A DNA stretch of 47,427 bases. Origin: Reclinomonas americana ATCC 50394 (taxonomy: Eukaryota; Jakobida; Jakobea; Jakobida). The notes beneath the pieces are model-generated. The model worked only from the letters and a program-made list of their open reading frames with translations. It was not told where the DNA came from and searched no databases. Both the position numbers and the translations under genes were made by a program. Shown piece by piece: positions 14,001 to 23,928 of the stretch. The first letter of the stretch is position 1. Every line of letters begins with the position of its first letter. The stretch lies in the NCBI GenBank assembly GCA_048213135.1, contig PS015121.1, positions 175,562-222,988 of the forward strand. Reading direction: 5' to 3'.

Positions 14001-14778
14001 CTCTCTCACCCTGCATCGCTGTGCGTTCGTGTGTGTGCGTGTGCGACTCACGACCATCCTCAGTGCCACATCCAACCGCTGTTGGCGGGCGTGGTCGAGC
14101 AAGTACTGGCGGAGCACATGGGCTCGCTGGAGTTGCCGTTGGTGGAGCGCTTCCTCACCATGCTGGACGACACCTACCGCTATGTGTCTGCGTACAACAA
14201 GTTGTGGGCGCGGCGCGAGAGGCAACTGGAGGAGGGCCGGAAGGCGGAGTTGACGCTGCTGACAGATCTGGAGCGCGAGGTGGCGCTGCACTACGTGGAG
14301 GCCGTACATCGACTGTACACTGGCCACGATGCAGCCGCCGAGGCGCTCTCCGAGTCGCTGTTCTTGGAGTTGAGTTTTTTTGTGGATGTACGCGGGCGGG
14401 GCATGCTGTCAGTGCACTGACTGACTGACACACATGTGCAGGTTCTCCGAGGAGCTCTTCCTGTCGTACTTGGAGGCGTGCGAAGAAGAGAAGGCGTCAT
14501 CGCTGCCGTCTGAACTGAAGCAGCATGTGAGCATGACGCCGGTGGTGGTGCGTGTGCTCAACATGATTTACCCGCTGCCGAATGCCAAGGTCAGTTTTTT
14601 TCTGTCTGCACGCTCTCCTTGTGTTGTGGTCAGCTGACACACACCTCCGCAGTTCCTCAACGCATGTCGCAAGTTCCCGCGGTGCCTCACGGACATGCTG
14701 ATGTGCGAATCGGCGAGCGTACGCGGTGGTCTTCGCAAGGTCTTTGAGAAACTCAACGAATTGTTGTTGCTCTCGTGA
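7062..14778 (+). CDS. ARFGEF: BIG/Sec7-type ARF guanine nucleotide exchange factor
   Basis: Large ARF-GEF that loads GTP on ARF GTPases at the trans-Golgi/endosome. Start MNVCVSAG at 7062 (a second Met lies 11 codons on); exon 1 ends at 7127. Domains in order: DCB (7062 to about 8260, including [16 protein letters not shown]), HUS (about 8600-9365, HUS box NYDCE at 9137-9151), a Gly/Ser/Ala linker, Sec7 domain (about 9790-10500), then HDS1-4 (about 10600-14778, with KFLEK and NIRSGW-type blocks). The catalytic glutamate finger is present in IGEYMG (Glu codon 9918-9920). The Sec7 substrate-groove stretch reads [14 protein letters not shown]. Many short introns; three use the donor GTTGCG (9935, 11584, 11838). 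A 79-N gap (11073-11151) falls inside an intron. Stop TGA 14776-14778. The domain set and length fit BIG1/BIG2 rather than GBF1 or cytohesin. Confidence 0.96.
8028..8054 (+). repeat. (TGC)n microsatellite in a BIG intron
   Basis: About nine TGC/CTG units between donor GTGACAG (after QIIK) and the acceptor before ALLTAV. It is intronic, so it makes no polymeric amino-acid tract. Confidence 0.85.
11073..11151. other. Assembly gap inside a BIG intron
   Basis: 79 N flanked by GGGAGA-rich intron on the left and a normal acceptor (GTGTGCAG) on the right. No coding sequence appears lost. Confidence 0.97.
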
Positions 14779-15268
14779 AACCTCCACAGTGTAATTACCT
14801 CGCTCGTATCATTGCATGTGGTAATCGCGTGTGAGACTGCAGTGCTTGTATGGCCGTGGCGATGTGCAGAGGTCGTTGCCCGTTTGCAAAGCGAACACAC
14901 GTTCGATATCCACACTTGCAACCGGACACCATTCATCCCTCCCTTCCCCCCACCCTCCGCCTCCGCTTCTTTCTTTACGTCCCACCCCTCTGCCTGCATC
15001 AACTCCACTCACTCCCACCCCTTCCCCCCTCACCAACAGTTGTTCCCTCGCCACACAAAACATTCGTCTGTCCGAAAATCCACCTCAATTTGCACTTGTA
15101 TTCGCCGCAGCGCAACGAAGACCATCGCGGCAGTCTTCGCCACCCGACTCGCACACGCCATAAAGCCGCCACGATGGCCCATTGCAACCACCCATTACAC
15201 CTCACTTGTGAGAGCTGACAACCTCCCTCCACACAACAACGACAACAACAACAACAACAACAATCATC
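14779..15268. other. Intergenic region, BIG 3' end to peroxidase start
   Basis: 490 bp, no gene recognised. It holds a C/T-rich stretch at about 14935-15030 and a run of (ACA)n at about 15235-15263 immediately before the peroxidase ATG. The ACA run is probably 5' untranslated leader. Confidence 0.6.
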
Positions 15269-17104
15269 ATGATCTTCTCTCCTCGTGTGCTTGCCGTGCT
15301 GGCACTCTTGGTCATCGTGGCCGTCACGTGAGTCTCTTCTTCTCTCCCTCCCTCTCCCGCCACACCACAGCCCACTGACCTCTGCTGCTCACACAGTGCA
15401 CAAGCCGCCTCTCCTCCACCACCGAAGCCTGCGCCTGCTCCGGCCCCAGCTCCTGCTCCTGCGCCAGCCCCTGCGCCAGCCCCTGCGCCAGCCCCAGCTC
15501 CTGCCCCTGCCCCTCAGCAGCCGGCGCAACCCGAGTGGCGCTCGATTGACGGCGCCAACAACAACCTGCAGCAGCGATGTGTTCCGGATGCGTCGGCACC
15601 CAACAAAAAGAAGTGCCTGCTCGGCTCGGCCGGCCAGGCATACATTCGCTACGCCAACCTCTCCAACTACGGCGCCGATGACAGCCTGCGCGCGGGACCC
15701 AATGCCCGCGACATCTCCAACCTGGTGCTGCAGCAGGGCGTCGACGCCAATGGCGAGCCGAATGAGTTCGAGGCCGCCAACAACGTGTCGGGCATGGTGT
15801 GGCAGTGGGGCCAGTTCCTGGACCACGACATTACGCAGACGGCCAGCGCCAGTCCCACGCAGGACTCGTCGATTGCCGTGCTGGATCCGGCGGATCCGCT
15901 GTTTGGCGGCGCCATTCCGCAGTCGCGCGACGACTACCAGACGATCAATGGTCGCCGTGAGCAGACGAACCACATCACTGCGTGGATCGACGCCTCGCAA
16001 GTGTACGGCTCCGACGCGACCACGGCCAACTCGCTGCGCACCTTTATCGACGGCAAGATGAAGACCTCGGACGGCAACTTGCTGCCGACGAACGGCGCCT
16101 CGCCGGCGATTTCGTCGTACTTTGTGGCGGGCGATGTGCGCGTCAACGAGCAGTCTGGCCTCACCGCCATGCACACGGTGTTTGTGCGCGAACACAACCA
16201 ACTGTGTGACATTATCCTGCGCAACGACGCGCAGCTGGCGGCCATGACGGACTTGGCGAAGAAGGACGAGATTGTGTACCAGCGCGCTCGTCGCATTGTG
16301 GGCGCCGAGATGCAACGCATCACCTACAAGGAGTTCCTGCCGGTGCTGCTGGGCGACTGCACGCCGTTCAACAGGATCACCGCGTACAACTCCAACGCCG
16401 ACGCCACCATCAGCAACGAGTTTGCGGCTGCGGCGTACCGCGTCGGCCACACGATGCTGAGCGATGCGCTGCCGCTGATGGACGAGGCGGACCCGGAGCC
16501 GCGTGAGCCGTCGCTTGCCGACTTCTTCTTCGATGCCACCGAAATCCTGACGCACGGTGTGGATCCAGTGCTGCGCGGCCTGGCCAACTACCCGAGCGAG
16601 GAGGTCGACATTCACATTGCCGACAGCGTGCGCAACATGCTGTTTGAGCACGTGCCGGGCATGGCGCGTGGCCTCGACCTCGCCGCCCTCAACATTCAGC
16701 GCGGCCGCGACCACGGCCTCACCACCTACAACCAGACTCGTCGTCGCCTCGGCCTGCCTGCGCGCGCACTCTTCACCGACATTACGGGCGGCGATGTGGT
16801 GGTGGCGGCGCAGCTGGCGGCGGCCTACAATGGCGACATTGAGATGGTGGATCTGTGGGTGGGCGGGTTGGCGGAGCCGCATGTGGCCGGTGGCATGGTC
16901 GGCGAGACGTTCCGGGCGATCCTCGTGCAGCAGTTTGCGATGCTGAAGGCCGGCGATCGCTTCTTCTACGAGTGGCCGGGATCGCTGACGCAGTTTGAGC
17001 GCGACCTGGCATCGCGCCCTCTGGGCCGCATCATCGAGGACAACACTGGTGTGAGGTTCACGACGCACCAGGGCACCAGCATCATGTACCGCCCTCCGCA
17101 GTGA
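15269..17104 (+). CDS. Secreted animal-type heme peroxidase
   Basis: Heme peroxidase of the peroxinectin/myeloperoxidase/cyclooxygenase superfamily, which oxidises halides or organic substrates with hydrogen peroxide. Two exons (15269-15327, 15397-17104) give 588 residues. Residues 1-20 form a signal peptide (MIFSPRVLAVLALLVIVAVT). Then a Pro-Ala (PAPAPA) linker, roughly residues 28-60, and the catalytic domain. Key residues are all present: distal Asp162-His163 in WGQFLDHD, catalytic Arg268 and heme-linking Glu271 in GDVRVNE, proximal His371 in YRVGHT, and the LNIQRGRDHG block. The position after Glu271 is Gln, not the Met that makes the sulfonium bond in myeloperoxidase. There is no C-terminal transmembrane segment, so the enzyme is probably secreted or vesicular. 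Intact; the subfamily is uncertain. Confidence 0.95.
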
Positions 17105-17463
17105 GCACAGGCCTCGAGCAATCGCACGAGTGCCACACGACAACTTTAAGGATGTACAGTTTAATGAAATCAACAGAAACGTTAGAAACCAACAACTCGT
17201 CCTTCTTGATCTTCGGTCGTTCTCATCGGGTTCTCTGAGAACCACAATTGTCGACCATGGGTTGGCGGTGAACATGCGGACCAGTGCCGGCAGCTCGGCG
17301 CTGGTCAGGTGTTTTTGATGCTGGAAGAACTGCACGATCGAAGCATGTGTGAGGCACAAGATAAGCAGCGAGGCAACCGTTCCTCCTCCACAAACAAATT
17401 GCATGAAACGTCGTGTCCGTCCTTCATGCAATTGCACACCACACGCACACACAAGCAACGCAC
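17105..17463. other. Intergenic region, peroxidase to SET gene
   Basis: 359 bp, tandem gene arrangement. No ORF with coding character; no clear poly(A) signal or TATA box seen. Locally less GC-rich than the flanking exons. Confidence 0.55.
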
Positions 17464-18796
17464 ATGCTGTTCAAAGTCGCCGTTCGCTCTGGCCAAGCCG
17501 GAGATCATGGAGAGTTCAGCCGCGGCATTTTTGCCACGGAAGACATCAAGGCGGTGAGTGTGTGAAAGAGTGAGAGTGAGTCTCTCTCGGAAAAAAGCAG
17601 TGATATTGCTCACACATGCATGCATGCGCAGGGAGAAGTGGTGTGGGAGTGGGATCGGGTGAGTGACTTTGTTTTGCAGTCTTCCTGCATGCATGTGTGC
17701 TCTCTCTCTCCCTCACACACACACGGATGCAGGATGGCGAGTTCCTGCGCACATTCTCTCGCGCCGACATTGAGGCGGCGGCTGGCGAGGATGCCGCGCG
17801 TGGCACTCTCCTCAAGACCTACTCGTACTTTTGCGGCGACGGTGTCTACGGCTCCACCGACAATCCCGAGGAGGATCCCTCGTACTACTTCAACCACACG
17901 TGCAATCCGAACTGCGGCTACGACACGGACGATCGACTGGTGGCGCTGCGCGACATCAAGGCCGGCGAGGAGGTGGCGTACGACTATGGGTTCACCGAGA
18001 CCGAGGAGTCGTTCCACGCGGGCATGCACTGTCAGTGCGGGAACCCGCAGTGCCGGGGATTGCTGCGATTTGATGACTATCGGTGAGGCAGGAGGAGAAG
18101 GGGGAGGAGGAGGAAGGAGGAGGAGAAGGGGGAGAAGTTGAACAAAAAGGAGGAGGAGGAGAAGAAGAAGAAGAAGAAGAAAAAAAGAAGAAGAAGAAGA
18201 ACAAGAGTAAGAAGCAGATGGAGGAGGAGAAGGAGGAGAAGAAGAAGAAGAAAAAGAAGAACAAGAAGAACGAGAACAAGAACAACAGAAACAAGGAGAA
18301 GATCGAGAAAGAAGAACGAGTGCAAGAGGGAGCGGAAGCAGCATACTTACAAGCAGAAGAAGGAGGAGGAGGAAAGGAAGCAGAACAAGCACAACAATTA
18401 GAGGAATAAGAAGATCGACAACAACAGCAACACGAAAAACATCAAGAGAAAGAAGGAGAGGAAGAAGAAGGAGAAGAAGATGAAGAGGAGGAGGAAGAAA
18501 GAAGCAGATGAATGGTGCAGCAGAACGAGTACCGGTGGAGGGTAAAACGAAGGAGGAAGGAAAAAGAAGAACTGAAGCAGGTCGTGAATTGGACGACGGC
18601 AGGCCATGAAAAGTCGAGTATTAGTCATGGCGAAGTGCATACAGAGAGCAGCCGAGCCGCTCGACTTTGTGCCGACCAATGCACTCATTCCGTTTTTCAC
18701 AGCAATGCCGAGTGGGCGCGTCAGTGGCGCCCCTACTGCGAGGAGCACATCCAGAAGAAGATTGACGAGATCCACGGCGACGCAGCGCGCTCTTGA
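17464..18796 (+). CDS. Small SET-domain protein (likely lysine methyltransferase)
   Basis: Four exons (17464-17553, 17632-17658, 17733-18082, 18703-18796) give 186 residues. It is a stand-alone SET domain: FSRGIFATEDIKA near the N-terminus, NHTCNPNC at residues 93-100 (S-adenosylmethionine site), and AYDYGF with the expected catalytic Tyr124. HCQCGNPQC follows and fits the post-SET pattern CxCx4C that binds zinc. The last intron (18083-18702) is 620 bp, far longer than its neighbours, and purine-rich. If it is not spliced, the codon after the last shared one is TGA (CGG TGA at 18081-18086). Substrate unknown; no targeting domain. Confidence 0.9.
18089..18575 (+). repeat. Long polypurine (GGA/GAA)n tract within an intron
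   Basis: Nearly 490 bp almost free of pyrimidines on the plus strand, made of GGA, GAA and AAG units with scattered AAC. It fills most of the last SET-gene intron. Confidence 0.9.
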
Positions 18797-19003
18797 TCAC
18801 GTGCTATGAGAGCACAGAGAAGAGATGCAAATCAATAGAATCACCTTTCCCCCTCTCATGATCGACTCTCACACACGCGTGTGTATGCATGCCATGAACA
18901 GTTCGTGGAGAAGACGAGGGGAAAAAAAAGCAGGCACGTTCACTCACTCGCACACGAGTGTGCGAGAAGTCTTCTCGCGCGCACATTTCTTCTCAACTCT
19001 CAT

Positions 19004-19424
19004 TTACATCATGCCAGCAGCGACACCAACGCCGTCCCACGCCGCCTCGCCGTAGTTGCCCTCGTCGAGGTTCTCGCCCACTGCACACAGTGAGACGTGT
19101 GAGACACACACACACAGAAGAAGAGATAGACAGTCATTATGTGCGCAACTGTTGTAGGCCGACACAGCCGAGCCGAGGCCGGGCACAAACGAGCCCGCCA
19201 CGCCAGTGGCCTGCACGACAACAACATAAACAAAGAGTGAGTCTATGATGATGTCATGTGAGTGCGAGAAGATGCACTCACCGCCTCCTCAGCAGCGCCA
19301 GAGTAGTTTCCGTCCGCCAGGTCCATGCCCGCGTTGATGCCGTCTGTGTGAGGTTTGAGTGAGAGAGTGTAAAGGAAGAGAGAGAGGAGAGAGAACAGGG
19401 CGCACCGTAGATCGCCTCTGCCAT
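19004..19424 (-). CDS. Small Gly/Ala-rich protein with two degenerate motif copies (72 aa)
   Basis: Four short exons (19424-19406, 19343-19282, 19210-19150, 19080-19004), all GT-AG and phase-consistent, give MAEAIYDGINAG... to ...GVAAGMM. No signal peptide or clear membrane span. Two related motifs, GMDLADGNYSGAAEEA and MGENLDEGNYGEAAWDG, flank a central VAGSFVPGLGSAVSAY that is rich in small residues (glycine-zipper-like). The centre recalls linker segments preceding toxin domains in bacterial polymorphic toxins (VPG-G style), but this is only a resemblance. The third intron uses the donor GTTGCG. Function unknown. The multi-exon structure with conserved phases argues that it is a real gene. 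Confidence 0.72.
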
Positions 19425-19787
19425 TGCTCTGTCGAATCAATAAAAACTGATGTGGGACGAGACGGGACTCCCGGCTGTCTCCTCTTCATGCACAGCACCC
19501 GCCGAGTCCACAAGAGCAGAAGATAGCCCAGCAGCACATTACCTCTCCTTATTATCATCATGGCCAGTGTGCATGCATGATCCACGACGTCGCTGTCCAA
19601 GAAATTTATGAACGTTTCAAGTCTGCTCTCGCTTGCCGATCGCCCAGCCTCCGCCTCACACTCATGTATCATGCATCATGCGCACTACTAACCACTCGCC
19701 CTCAACGCGCCAGTCTTGCTTCGTGCCGGGTTTGACAAGTCTGTCGTCCTGTCATTGTGCAATTCTATCTTTGTGTGGAGAGAGAGA
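19425..19787. promoter_or_regulatory. Divergent intergenic region (small protein / ubiquitin ligase)
   Basis: 363 bp between divergent starts. It contains repeated ATGCAT/CATGATG-like words at 19571-19581 and 19660-19682. The in-frame ATG at 19671 is closed by a stop six codons later, so the ligase start is taken downstream. Confidence 0.45.
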
Positions 19788-21974
19788 ATGTTGGTGTCTG
19801 CGCTCCTTCTCTGGTACGCTGTCTCACAAACTGCCGGCATCCTGGGTGGATTACTGTATACAAGTGTCAGCACTCATGAACGCAGCAAGGTGTCGGTCGT
19901 CGATTATGTCAGCACGTTTATTCTCAGCACTATCGTATCCACGGGATTCGTCTTTGCCGCTCCTCTCGGCGCCGTGGTGCTGATCGGAGATGCAGCGGTG
20001 AGCAACGTGGCGGCGAGGTGGCAGGCGAATGCGTATGCGGCGGCAGCCGAAGAGCAGAGGAAAGAAGACTTTGCGCATGTCACGCAGCAGGCGAGGGAGA
20101 TGGCGCAGCTGACACTGGAGCTGCAAGCGGAAGACGAGGCGCTGTTTGGCAAGCGCAGCGTTCCGGCACGCTGGCGCTGTTCTATTTCGGGGGTGGTGAG
20201 CATCTTGCCCCCTCGCTGTTGTCTGTGAGGAACTCACTCACGTGTAGTTGTCGTCAGATCATGCGCGATCCAGTGTCGATCAACGGCCAGGTGGTGCTAT
20301 GTGAGCGTCGATTCGCCGAGCTCCTCCTCACCGAGATGCTGGCACTCGGCGTGGTTCTACGGGATCCCGTCACGCACGAGGAAATGGCCGTCGACACGTT
20401 GTGTGTGGCGGCCGTCGACGATGTGCGGGAGGAGATTGAGCAAGCACGCGAGCTGGCACGACGCGGCGACGGGTGGGATCTGGTGCTCGACGCAGACGAA
20501 TTCGAGGCTGGAGTTGACGAGGCAGCAGCAGTCATGATCAGCGGCGAGGCGTCGTCGGTCGCCCTGTCAGCCGACTCGGCAGCAGCTGCGGGCCCCTCTG
20601 GCTCCATTCCACCCGCAGCTCACATGCCAGAGGCTGCCGAGCAAGTGCGGCAATGCTGGCTGCGGGAGGTGGCCACGGCTGCGGTCGAGGCCGACGAGAC
20701 CGACGGCGAGTGGATGCTCCTTCGCTCCGATGTGTTCTCGCGCCAGCACTCGCGACCCGACGAGGCGCGCGAGATGGCTCGTGCCTTGCTGCGTGACCGC
20801 CGTCGTCAGCAGATTGCAGAACTGCGCGAGCAGTACGGGCATGCGAGTAGTGTGGATGTGTCTGTCGAGGCCAACGCCGACGGCCGTGTGATGTGCTCCA
20901 ACTGCACAGCGCGCGACTGGCACAACGGCTATCGGCTGCCATGCGGCCACCACATTTGTCGCGAGTGGTTGCGTAACAAACATTGCAGTACAGGTTGACA
21001 AGGGGATGCTGACAGCCTGCGTGCTTCCCCCCGGTGCAGTGTTGTCGAGTCGCTGCGCGAACTGATGACGCATAGGTCGCGTGTCTCCAAGCCACTGTCG
21101 TGTGCGGTGACGGGCTGCAAGCATGGTACGTGTGGAGCGGAGTTTTTGGTGAGCCACACATTTTTTACACACACGAGCTTACCACTCTTGCGCACAACGC
21201 AGAAATACCCGACTCTGTCATCAGCCACGCATGCGACGGTGCGGAGGAGGAAGTGTGCGAGATACTCGACTCGTATCTGGCGCTGCTGACCCAGTTCTTC
21301 TTGCAGCTGCGCACAAAGAAATGCCCCACGGTCAGCACATGCTTCTGTGTGTGTTTTGTGTTGTGACGACTCGAGCTCGAGCTCGAGCCTCACCGTCGAC
21401 TATAATCTGCAGTGCCACACTCTGTGGCTCCCCGACGAACCTGCGTTGAAGAGCATCACGTGTCACTGCACCACACGCTTCTGCCTAGAGTGCGGCAAGC
21501 CGTGGCGAGGAACCGGTTCAGAATCGTGTGGCAACATTGACTGCGAGACGCCTGTGGAGATGCTGGCCACTTGCCGCGAAGTGGTTCGTTTCCTGCCGTG
21601 CGTCAACAACTGTGGCGAGGAGCTTCCGCATACTCACACTGTGTGTACACACAGTGGGTGTGGCCTCACCGAGACGTACAAGTGCCGGTCATGCGCGCGT
21701 GCCCAGTCTGCCACCACGTGCAAGGTACGCGTCGGCGGCGGTGCACTGCTTTCGTAAATGTCCCTCACGAGTCAACCCCGCGACAGAACACGATAATGGA
21801 TGCAAACATATGCGATGCCTGCAGTGCCAAGCCGAGTATTGCATGCGATGTCTAGCAGTGAAACGCTCACCGTTGGGGGCATGGCCGCCGTCTTGTGGAG
21901 TCTACTCGACCGCATGCCCAGTGGCCCCTCGGCAGAGAGTGAATGGCGCCGGTCGCATTGAGGAGGGACTGTAA
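19788..21974 (+). CDS. Membrane-anchored U-box plus RING-IBR-Rcat (RBR) E3 ubiquitin ligase
   Basis: Seven exons (19788-20195, 20258-20967, 21040-21125, 21203-21330, 21413-21583, 21655-21724, 21787-21974) join in phase to give 586 residues. Order: hydrophobic N-terminus with two likely membrane helices (about residues 1-25 and 40-65); a coiled, charged stretch; a U-box-like segment from about residue 131 (CSISGVIMRDPVSI... RDPVTHEEM); an acidic spacer; RING1 with C349, C352, CGHHICREC and CAVTGC; an IBR (KKCPTC..., CHC, FCLECGK); and Rcat with C517-x2-C520-x9-C530, where NGC530KHM holds the expected catalytic cysteine, followed by C535. RBR ligases form a thioester on that Cys. Two introns use unusual donors (GTTGCG at 20968, GTTCGT at 21584). 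The exact C-terminus after CMRCLA is less certain, since another intron is possible there. Confidence 0.88.
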
Positions 21975-22126
21975 TTGGAAGCAACAACGGTGTGGGATAG
22001 ATAAGTAGACACGTACAGACGACAGTGAATGGACGGTACGCAGACGTCAAGCTCGACAGCTCATTTTGATTGATCGCAACAGAGAGAGAGAGAGAGAAGA
22101 GTATACACATTTACAAGCTGTCACTA

Positions 22127-23871
22127 TCAGAATCCACACCTGCGCCGACCACGTATCGAGTGAGCTGCGGTCAACATTGACAAAGAAACAACTCGACATG
22201 GACACACACAAACCAGCAGCCACGCATTCTGCTTGAATACAGTGGACGCGAGCATCCTCCAGAATGAAGCAACGCAACACCAGCGTCGGCAACGAGTCCG
22301 CATCATCGTCAACCTCCTCTTCCCCTTCCTCCATCTCCGTCTCCGCTGGCACTTCGTCCCCCACCGTGACCTGATTTTCGCCAACACGACGCAAACGAAT
22401 GGCATCGTACAAGTCGTAAAGCGCGTCGAGTGCCCGGCAGATCATCACCATCTCCGCTTGCAGCATGCATAGTGCACTCCAGGATCCTGGACTTTTGATC
22501 AGAACTGGGAGTATAGCACGCAAAGGCCTGTGATTCTCACAAGCACGCACCAGAATCCCACAGTCGCACGGTGCCGTCGGCAGCGCTGCTGACAATCTTG
22601 CCATCGTACAGCGCACACACGGAGTTGACGACGGCCATGTGACCCTGCAGGATGGCGACGCACTGGATTNNNNNNNNNNNNNNNNNNNNNNNNNNNNNNN
22701 NNNNNNNNNNNNNNNNNNNNNNNNNNNNNNNNNNNNNNNNNNNNNNNNNNNNNNNNNNNNNNNNNNNNNNNNNNNNNNNNNNNNNNNNNNNNNNNNNNNN
22801 NNNNNNNNNNNNNNNNNNNNNNNNNNNNNNNNNNNNNNNNNNNNNNNNNNNNNNNNNNNNNNNNNNNNNNNNNNNNNNNNNNNNNNNNNNNNNNNNNNNN
22901 NNNNNNNNNNNNNNNNNNNNNNNNNNNNNNNNNNNNNNNNNNNNNNNNNNNNNNNNNNNNNNNNNNNNNNNNNNNNNNNNNNNNNNNNNNNNNNNNNNNN
23001 NNNNNNNNNNNNNNNNNNNNNNNNNNNNNNNNNNNNNNNNNNNNNNGCACACGCACGGATCCACGGCCAGCGAGAATGGCCCGAGCGCAATAACTCGCTG
23101 CTGATTCTCATTGAATCGGCGCACAGAGCGGCCGCTGGCCACCTCGCACTGCACGATGGAGCCGTCATTGGAGCCGGCGAACAGCCACTGTGGTCTGCCG
23201 TACTTGCCCCGCGTCACGGCCAGTGAGTGTACAGGATGCTCAAAAGTCGTGGCGTCCGACGACAACCACTCCAGCTGCGCTGCGGCCGTGGCCGAGATAG
23301 ACCACAGCGCTACGTAGCTCCGCACTCGTCCCTCCGTAAACGCACACGCGAGACGCACAGGTGGTCGCTGGTCGGGCGCAAACACCACCGCCCGCACCTT
23401 GGCCGGCTTCTTTGTGGAAGCAGCAGCAGCAGCAGCACCTCCATCACTGCTGCCACGCATCGGAATGGTCACCAGCGGAGTTCCACTCTGCGCGTCAAAC
23501 ACACGAAGGCTACCATCGTGCTCATGCCGGTCTCCCACAACAGCCAGCAGCTGTTGCAGTTGCATCGCGTACGCTTGCTCCGTCAGTCGTGCACGATGTT
23601 GTGTCACAGACGAAGGTGCTCGTCGCTGTGAGGATGCCGGCGCCGAGGTAGGAACCACACCCTCCAGCAGCGGCAAAGAGAGGGCGACTTGCAAGCTGGC
23701 ACCGCGCCTCGGAATGCTCGTGCTTGCGTGCTGGTAGTGTTGATAGCGACGCAGCTCACACTGGCGCAGCTCGGGCCCTCCGCCATCAAGTACCATGTGT
23801 GCCAGTGGAGGTGTGTCCCGTGGGTGATTGGCAGCCGCGCCATCGTGCTCAGCGCTGGTGGCAGCTCCCAT
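22127..23871 (-). CDS. WD40-repeat protein with possible N-myristoylation signal
   Basis: Starts MGAATSAEHD at 23871; Gly2 and Ser6 fit the N-myristoylation pattern. A Ser/Pro/His-rich N-terminus is followed by WD40 blades: LLAVVGDRHEHDGSLRVFD near 23520, LFAGSNDGSIVQCEV near 23180, and after the gap ILQGHMAVVNSVCALYDGK...GTVRLWDS near 22560-22650. The C-terminal exon is acidic (EEGEEEVDDD) and the last short exon ends RRRCGF, stop at 22127. A 377-N gap (22670-23046) removes about 125 codons and probably three blades. I do not recognise the family; it is probably a scaffold protein. Confidence 0.8.
22670..23046. other. Assembly gap in WD40 gene
   Basis: 377 N between two WD40 blades of the minus-strand gene. 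Confidence 0.99.
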
Positions 23872-23928
23872 GACAGCAGGAGAGGGAAAAGTTGTCGTGT
23901 GGGACACACTACTCTTGACATACTATAC
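23872..23928. promoter_or_regulatory. 57-bp bidirectional promoter (WD40 / MED22)
   Basis: Only 57 bp separate two divergent start codons, so core promoters and leaders must overlap. It contains TACTATAC at about 23921-23928 just before the MED22 ATG. Transcription may begin inside the neighbouring gene. Confidence 0.55.

Noticed and set aside
14812-15378. 188-codon ORF between BIG and peroxidase
   Set aside because: It crosses the C/T-rich intergenic stretch and overlaps the peroxidase signal-peptide exon in another frame; no domain.
15389-17458. 689-codon open frame on the minus strand across the peroxidase gene
   Set aside because: It is antisense to a peroxidase with every catalytic residue intact. 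Long antisense frames arise from the GC-rich third-position bias; the protein is a His/Arg/Val-rich shadow without domains.
18083-18409. Lys/Glu-rich ORF after the SET gene
   Set aside because: It is the translation of the purine tract in the last intron. A proper acceptor at 18701-18702 and an in-phase exon downstream explain the region better.
19671-19691. Upstream ATG as ligase start
   Set aside because: It is in frame but meets TAA after six codons, so it cannot start the protein; 19788 is the first usable ATG.
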